From assembly GCF_000485595.1 (NCBI RefSeq), contig NW_014577439.1, forward strand, positions 103,702 to 124,241: 20,540 nucleotides of DNA, read 5' to 3'. Shown piece after piece: positions 16,452-20,540 of the stretch; the first letter of the stretch is position 1; the number at the start of each line of letters is the position of its first letter. This DNA is from Priapulus caudatus (taxonomy: Eukaryota > Priapulida > Priapulimorpha > Priapulimorphida > Priapulidae). A program made the position numbers and the translations under genes. The notes beneath the pieces were generated by a model that did not search any database, was not told the DNA's origin, and saw nothing but the letters and a program-made list of their open reading frames with translations.

Positions 16452-16669
16452 CTGGTACTGCTTACTGCTACAGCGACTACAGCCCCACCTGTTGGCAATG
16501 GCGACAAACTGGTCGTGACCGTTGAGGCTGATGGCATTGCCGACCTTGCCGGGGACGGTGGTGGCGCCCCCTTCTGTCTGGATAACGAACAGCACGTGCG
16601 GCATCAGGTCGTTTTCGATGTATTCCATAGAGAAGGTTCGTTGCGTGACGTGAATGTCATCGGGAATGT
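16452..16669 (-). CDS. Connector and start of first Laminin_G_3 domain
   Basis: The acceptor is tgcgtttcag and the donor is TACCAG|GTGCAT. The exon starts in phase 1 and ends in phase 0 (72 codons plus two bases). It reads IPDDIHVTQRTFSMEYIEND, then LMPHVLFVIQTEGG and VPGKVGNAISLNGHDQFVAI, NRWGCSRCSSKQYQ. PGKVGNAISLNG parallels PGQVANALYLNG of the second domain, so this is the opening of the first Laminin_G_3 domain with its Cys pair (WGCSRC). A competing donor (AGCA|GTAAGC) gives the wrong phase. Its upstream partner must end in phase 1. The nearest candidate is the copy-B exon at 17663. Confidence 0.88.
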
Positions 16670-16857
16670 CTGAAACGCAGATGCAAGGGTCGAATTTTAA
16701 TAATTTAGGCCAATACAATTGTTAAAGTTAAAGTTTAACTAGCTGTATTAGGACACATTCCCTGCCTGCATACCTTTCAGGATGTCAGTAGGCATTACTA
16801 TAACATATGTTAAGTGACTTACATATCTTACAACACATGTCACACAGGGCCTATGTT

Positions 16858-17157
16858 GGTAGGTATATCATATATCTTACAAGTCTTCAGCAGGTATATA
16901 TCATATATCTTACAAGGCTTCAGCAGGTATATCATATATCTTACAAGTCTTCACCAGGTATACATCATATATCTTACAAGGTTTCAGCAGGTATATCATA
17001 TATCTTACAAGTCTTCACCAGGTATACATCATATATCTTACAAGGTTTCAGCAGGTATATCATATATCTTACAAGTCTTCAGCAGGTATATCATATATCT
17101 TACAACGTTCCAGCAGGTATATCATATATCTTACAAGGTTTCAGCAGGTATATCATA
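16858..17157. repeat. 31/33-base minisatellite, about 9.4 copies
   Basis: Units read aggtatatcatatatcttac then aagtcttcagc, with 33-base variants (extra at or ca after aggtat). In the middle, 31- and 33-base units alternate, giving a 64-base higher-order period. Units are nearly identical, so the array is young. It stops exactly where copy B begins. Frames of about 120 residues on plus are repeat translations. Confidence 0.97.
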
Positions 17158-17251
17158 TTTATGCTAAAGCATAAAGGTAGGCAGTAAGCTACATGTAAGT
17201 AGAGCTAGTACACACAAAACAAAAAAACACAAAAAACAATACCACAATCCT

Positions 17252-17510
17252 CTTCATACCTTCTACCATGTAACGCCATATCTTCTACGTTCTACCTTCA
17301 TATCTCTTTCCATCTACATATACCTACCACCACCATACCATAGATCCCACATCTGCGCTTCATGCGTCCTATCATCTACCTTTATAACTCTATAATATCC
17401 CTAAATACAGCCTACTACCAATATGCAGCTTTATAACTCCTACCGTGCACTTTATATTCCTCCTATCACCTCAATTTATACCTCCTACAATGAAATTTTT
17501 ATATCTCATA
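17252..17510. repeat. Degenerate CTACC/TTTATA repeat (copy B)
   Basis: Equivalent of 10285-10545, with scattered single-base losses and gains (for example ccatctgcctt in copy A reads catctgcgctt here). Confidence 0.75.
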
Positions 17511-17662
17511 CAGTTACCGCAATAAGTAGACGTAATCTGTAGGTGCAGATGTAGATTACATGCAGACATATTAGAGACAGATGTAGAGGTACAGATACGT
17601 GTGCAGGTACAGGTACAAGTACATGGAGTGTCACAACACATGTCACGCAATGTTTGAATTAC

Positions 17663-17828
17663 CTTCAGTTTTATTTGACCCAGAGAGAGGCAGCAGAGCT
17701 CTCCTCGCATCCCACACTCCATCTCGTCCACGTAACGTTGCCAGTACTTCTCTCTCTGCATGTTCGTGTTGCCGCGGCGACGTAGAAGTTGCCGCGCGGT
17801 TGCCACGGGTTACATGCACGGCACAGAG
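17663..17828 (-). pseudogene. Copy B of exon 10697-10866, broken by indels
   Basis: The exon is 166 bases against 170. At least nine single-base indels are visible against copy A (for example losses in ggccgac, gtttgcc and cgggcac, gains in gagagagg and gccagtac). Splice-site dinucleotides persist but no frame runs through. The indels fall mostly in short homopolymers or doublets, as expected of unpolished long-read sequence. Real decay would also be compatible. Confidence 0.85.
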
Positions 17829-17976
17829 CTTGCAATGTGAACAAGATGTAATATTACACAATGACAAATAATATATAATAATAATAAAATAAATATGAAA
17901 TAAGAAATTATTAACTGAATAAACATTAATTAACATACAATTAAGACGTGCTGTTTAAAACGTAGTAAACACTTAC

Positions 17977-18197
17977 TTGAGCGTCGACGTGCTGGCTGTT
18001 CACGAACATAGTCAGACCATGTCGGGATCCCAGCGTCAGCTCAACAAGTACCATCGCGCTCAGCCGTATGCCGTCATATGAGGTCACCCATCGGTCGCGA
18101 TCGTGTTCACGCTCGCGTACAGTCGGCCGTTGTCGTAGTACACGTTCAGCGCATCCTTCAGCGAGAGAATCTGCATCTGTCGCGAGAGAATCGCGAC
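17977..18197 (-). pseudogene. Copy B of exon 11013-11234, broken by indels
   Basis: The exon is 221 bases against 222, with several gains and losses (ttgagcgtcgacg, agaccatg, cagcgtcagc, caacaagta, atcgcgctcag, gatcgtgtt). The GTAAGT donor and the AG acceptor remain. Fragments such as LKDALNV and WVTSYDGIR can still be read in pieces, but the frame is lost repeatedly. Confidence 0.85.
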
Positions 18198-18295
18198 CTG
18201 GAATCGACAAAGTTCCGATGGTCGTTTATGCGTGACGTGGTGGAAGTGAACAGCTGTGATTTATCCATTACCACAAACATATGTGCGTGATATTA

Positions 18296-18369
18296 TCAGA
18301 AGTGTCATAATATAGATAATATGACACTACTGATCAGCCTATTTATGACACTCCTGATATTATTAGTCT
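18296..18369. repeat. Inverted repeat, copy B
   Basis: Equivalent of 11326-11398. The spacer and right arm have small indels (gatcagcctatttatgacac), so the stem is slightly less perfect. Confidence 0.75.
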
Positions 18370-18557
18370 ATGGTGCGATCGTCTGCATTACAGTATATAC
18401 ACGGATTAATGATGGAATCACATAGTAAAGATGATTCTAGGTTTTTCACTTTTATTCTACATTCTATATTCACATCTATTCCTTTTACATACGTCGAGGA
18501 AAACACAAAGCATAAGTGCACAAGCTCCCGCAAAATAAATATTTAAAGTCTTCGTAC

Positions 18558-18679
18558 TTCATCCAGAATCTGACTGTGAATCCGTGCCTACACGTCCTAA
18601 CGTCATCCAGGCAGGTCCTTGTAGCTGGTACCAAGTCGAGGACTGCTGACGGCCATTCAGATAGAGGGGCGTTGGCAAC
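18558..18679 (-). pseudogene. Copy B of exon 11592-11713, locally frameshifted
   Basis: The length is the same (122), but two gains (tagctgg, aggggcg) and two losses (caagtcg, gactgc) cancel out. The middle part (QQFLDLG region) is out of frame, while the CRHGFTVRFWM half and both splice sites are intact. Confidence 0.85.
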
Positions 18680-19183
18680 CTATGTGTGTGGGAGAGAGAG
18701 AGAGAAGAGAATGATAGACTATGAGGCCTGATCTTGCATGAACCATTGATCGCACTGGTACAGATCCATGGAGTCGAGTTGTCAGAACATCATATAGCTC
18801 ATGAAAGCGATTGATACTTATATAACACGAGGGAAAGTTACACATTGAGATCACTATTACAAAGTAAAATATACATGACAACAGTCCAGGTCAACCCACT
18901 GCCAGCAAACCACTCCATCAGTCATATAGACATCGCATTCACCTATTACTCTTGTATTATTTCTACGGTTCTCTTTTGTTCTTCGAATATCCTACACTAA
19001 TCTTGCCTCTACTCTTCATTACTCTACTTTGATCATCATCCTATCCTCTCATTATATGTTTACTGTTTTCTTTTCTTTTCTACGAAATTATTACGAAATT
19101 CCTGCTATTCTCCTCATGTTTTTTCTATTACCCTCCTGCTTTCCTCATATTGTTCTCCTATTTTCCACCTATTATCCTTCTAT

Positions 19184-19202
19184 ATACTTTATGTGTTGCT
19201 AT
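19184..19202. other. 19-base insertion in copy B relative to copy A
   Basis: After ccttctat, copy B has atactttatgtgttgctat before gagagctgac, which follows directly in copy A. This is too long for a typical base-call error, so the two copies represent genuinely different molecules. Confidence 0.85.
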
Positions 19203-19229
19203 GAGAGCTGACACGTGGCATGCCCTTAC

Positions 19230-19342
19230 CTGTCCGGGAACAAATTGATGGATAACCGAGGTTCGGATGTTCAGGGTCGGATGTTCCATCGTCTGCTTCA
19301 CCTGATTGACAGATTCCATCGGCAGCTCAACGTGGTTGATAT
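19230..19342 (-). CDS. Copy B of connector exon 12248-12360
   Basis: The length (113) and splice sites are the same as in copy A. One added a and one lost g change a five-residue stretch (VIHQF instead of GYPSI), and the exon stays open. Which version is correct cannot be told from the window. Confidence 0.7.
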
Positions 19343-19396
19343 CTACAGCAGACACGGAAGAAACAACATGGACTTCTGTTCTCTATCTCGCTTTTC

Positions 19397-19408
19397 CTCT
19401 CCCTCTCG

Positions 19409-19454
<46 letters not shown>

Positions 19455-19562
19455 TTCTCTCTCTTTCTCTCTCTCTCCCTCCCTTTCCTCTCCCTTTCCT
19501 CTCCCTCTCCTTCTCCCTCTCCTCTCTCCCCCTCTCTCTCTCTCTCTCTCTCCTCTCTCTCT

Positions 19563-19623
<61 letters not shown>

Positions 19624-19830
19624 CTCTGTCTGTCTCTCCTCCGCTCCGTTCCTCTCTGCTCCTCTCCTCTCCTCTTCTCTCCTTTCTTCTCCTCCCTTCT
19701 CTTCTCCTTGCTTCTCATCTTCTCATCACTCCTCTTCTCTCCTCTCTTTTCCCTCTCTCTCTCACTCTCTCTTTCTCTCTCACTCTCTCTTTCTCTCTCA
19801 CTCTCCCTCTTCCTCTCTATGTCTCTCCTC
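19397..19830. repeat. Long CT tract (copy B)
   Basis: Equivalent of 12409-12850, with different run lengths. Two long pure (CT)n runs are near 19415-19450 and 19570-19617. Open frames here are repeat translations. Confidence 0.95.
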
Positions 19831-19895
19831 TCTAATCCTCTACTCTCCTTGCCTATGTGTACATTGCATTAAAAACAAGGAACCCGAGTTCGTAC

Positions 19896-20149
19896 CTCTG
19901 TGTAGATCCCTGATGTTCCAGCCCATGTCGTCGAGGATGTCTATGCTGGCGTTGTACACGTGAAGCTCGTCGATCTTGCCCGTAAAGTAACTTCCCTCCA
20001 GGTCGCCGTTGGGCTTGCCCAGGTAGACGGTGTAGTCGAGGGGAACCGACGGCTCCTTGCTCGTCCACGCTGTCGACATGGCGACGCGGCGGCCATCGAT
20101 GTACATCTGCAGGCCGTGCTCGGGATGCCATGACAGATCCACCTTGTAC
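19896..20149 (-). CDS. End of first Laminin_G_3 domain (copy B, intact)
   Basis: The acceptor is gcgtgtag and the donor is CAGAG|GTACGA. The exon starts in phase 2 and ends in phase 1 (254 bases). It reads YKVDLSWHPEHGLQMYIDG, then RRVAMSTAWTSKEPSVPLD, YTVYLGKPNGDLEGSYFTG and KIDELHVYNASIDILDDMG, WNIRDLHR. The SWHPEHGLQMYIDG and GKIDELHVYNASI motifs are textbook Laminin_G_3. This version joins in phase to the microexon upstream and to the connector downstream, unlike copy A. It is the best estimate of the true exon. Confidence 0.92.
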
Positions 20150-20395
20150 CTACACGCGCACGCAGATGTTAGTTGTCGCCATGACGACCCCCCGGATGTG
20201 CAGACGCCTCGATGTTAGCCGTCGCCATAACAACCCCTGCACGTGCAGACGCCTCGATGTTGGCTGTCGCCAAGACATCCCAACAGGTGCTGACACCTCC
20301 AAGTTATTTGCCCCCATGACGACCTCTGCACACGCGGACGTCTCACTGCTAACTGCGACCACGATGGCCGTTCGTATAGATGCCACTCACGTCAC

Positions 20396-20415
20396 CACGG
20401 CAACTGAACGTGTCG
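20396..20415 (-). CDS. Proposed 20-base microexon (copy B)
   Basis: Identical to 13417-13436, with the same acceptor and donor. The argument for it is the same. Its upstream minisatellite (20416-20535) also has three 40-base units, with an added a and a lost t in the last one. Confidence 0.55.
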
Positions 20416-20540
20416 CTAAAATATTGTGGTATTGCCAAGGCAACTCAATGTGCCGCTAAAATATCGTGGTATTGCAAAGGCAACTCAATGTGCTGCTAAA
20501 AATATTGTGGTATGCCAAGGCAACTGAACACGTGTAACCA

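Larger units (their letters stand above)
426..16669 (-). other. Multi-LamG/EGF extracellular protein gene, partial (22-exon chain)
   Basis: This is the gene model as a whole. Reading right to left, exons 16452-16669, 14218-14324, 13560-13677, 13417-13436, 12920-13171, 12248-12360, 11592-11713, 11013-11234, 10697-10866, 9585-9665, 8435-8467, 7806-8002, 7337-7480, 6667-6831, 5974-6141, 3841-4524, 3328-3487, 2620-2837, 2038-2157, 1349-1625, 815-910 and 426-562 join with matching phases at every junction. The lengths sum to a whole number of codons (1,274) when exon 12920-13171 is read at its copy-B length. Neither a start codon with signal peptide nor a terminal stop or transmembrane segment is in the window. 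The order LamG_3, LamG_3, LamG, LamG, EGF, LamG, LamG resembles neurexin/Caspr/axotactin relatives, which act outside the cell in adhesion. That assignment is by architecture only. Small-exon edges are inferred from GT/AG and phase. Confidence 0.82.
17159..20539. repeat. Copy B of the 3.4-kb direct duplication
   Basis: This is the counterpart of 10188-13560, in the same orientation and still matching when the window ends (only the last base differs). It includes versions of exons 10697-10866, 11013-11234, 11592-11713, 12248-12360, 12920-13171 and 13417-13436, with all introns between. See the separate entries for exon condition. Confidence 0.97.

Noticed and set aside
16807-17187. Plus-strand frames of 117-126 codons with Tyr/Ile/Ser-rich repeats
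   Set aside because: They follow the 31/33-base minisatellite and are open in two frames at once, as expected of a repeat that lacks stops by chance.
1-20540. tRNA, rRNA, promoter, polyadenylation or riboswitch elements
   Set aside because: I saw no cloverleaf, rRNA-like or start/end-of-gene context. Both gene ends are outside the window, so TATA-like or AATAAA-like words in AT-rich introns carry no weight.

Overview
The window looks like nuclear DNA of an invertebrate animal. It has short GC-rich exons in AT-rich introns that are full of micro- and minisatellites, and splice junctions are GT/AG throughout. I see no operons, no bacterial or viral genes and no RNA gene. The species cannot be named from the sequence.

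One gene accounts for all the coding sequence. It runs on the minus strand from right to left, and both ends lie outside the window. I could build a chain of 22 exons from 16669 down to 426 in which all 21 junctions agree in phase, about 1,274 codons in total. One splice choice is uncertain (13417-13560), and one exon must be read from its second copy because the first has base-level indels. The encoded domains, N- to C-terminal, are: a jelly-roll LamG domain of the Laminin_G_3 (pentraxin/ConA-like) type (16669-12920); a connector (12360-12248); a second Laminin_G_3 domain (11713-10697); a Ser/Thr/Pro linker made of two small exons (9665-8435); a neurexin-type LamG domain (8002-5974); a mucin-like Pro/Thr linker with a 13-residue repeat, then another LamG (4524-3841); an EGF module (3487-3328); a further LamG (2837-1349) ending in a Thr/Pro linker; and the start of one more LamG (910-426). 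LamG-EGF-LamG is the layout of neurexin, Caspr and axotactin-like extracellular proteins, so a secreted or membrane-tethered adhesion or matrix protein is likely. The exact orthologue is not identified.

The main structural event is a direct duplication. Bases 10188-13560 (copy A) recur as 17159-20539 (copy B), introns included, at an offset of about 6.97 kb and running off the right end. The copies differ mostly by single-base indels, and each has damage in exons where the other is clean. This points to a retained second haplotype or poorly polished duplicated assembly more than to ancient duplication, although a recent, phase-compatible duplication of the double-LamG cassette is also possible.

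The introns hold at least seven tandem-repeat families (periods of about 96, 79, 46, 40, 35, 31/33 and 30 bases), long CT/GA tracts, (TA)n, an alternating GTGC tract and a 26-base inverted repeat. In four places a repeat copies the edge of a neighbouring exon together with its splice site.
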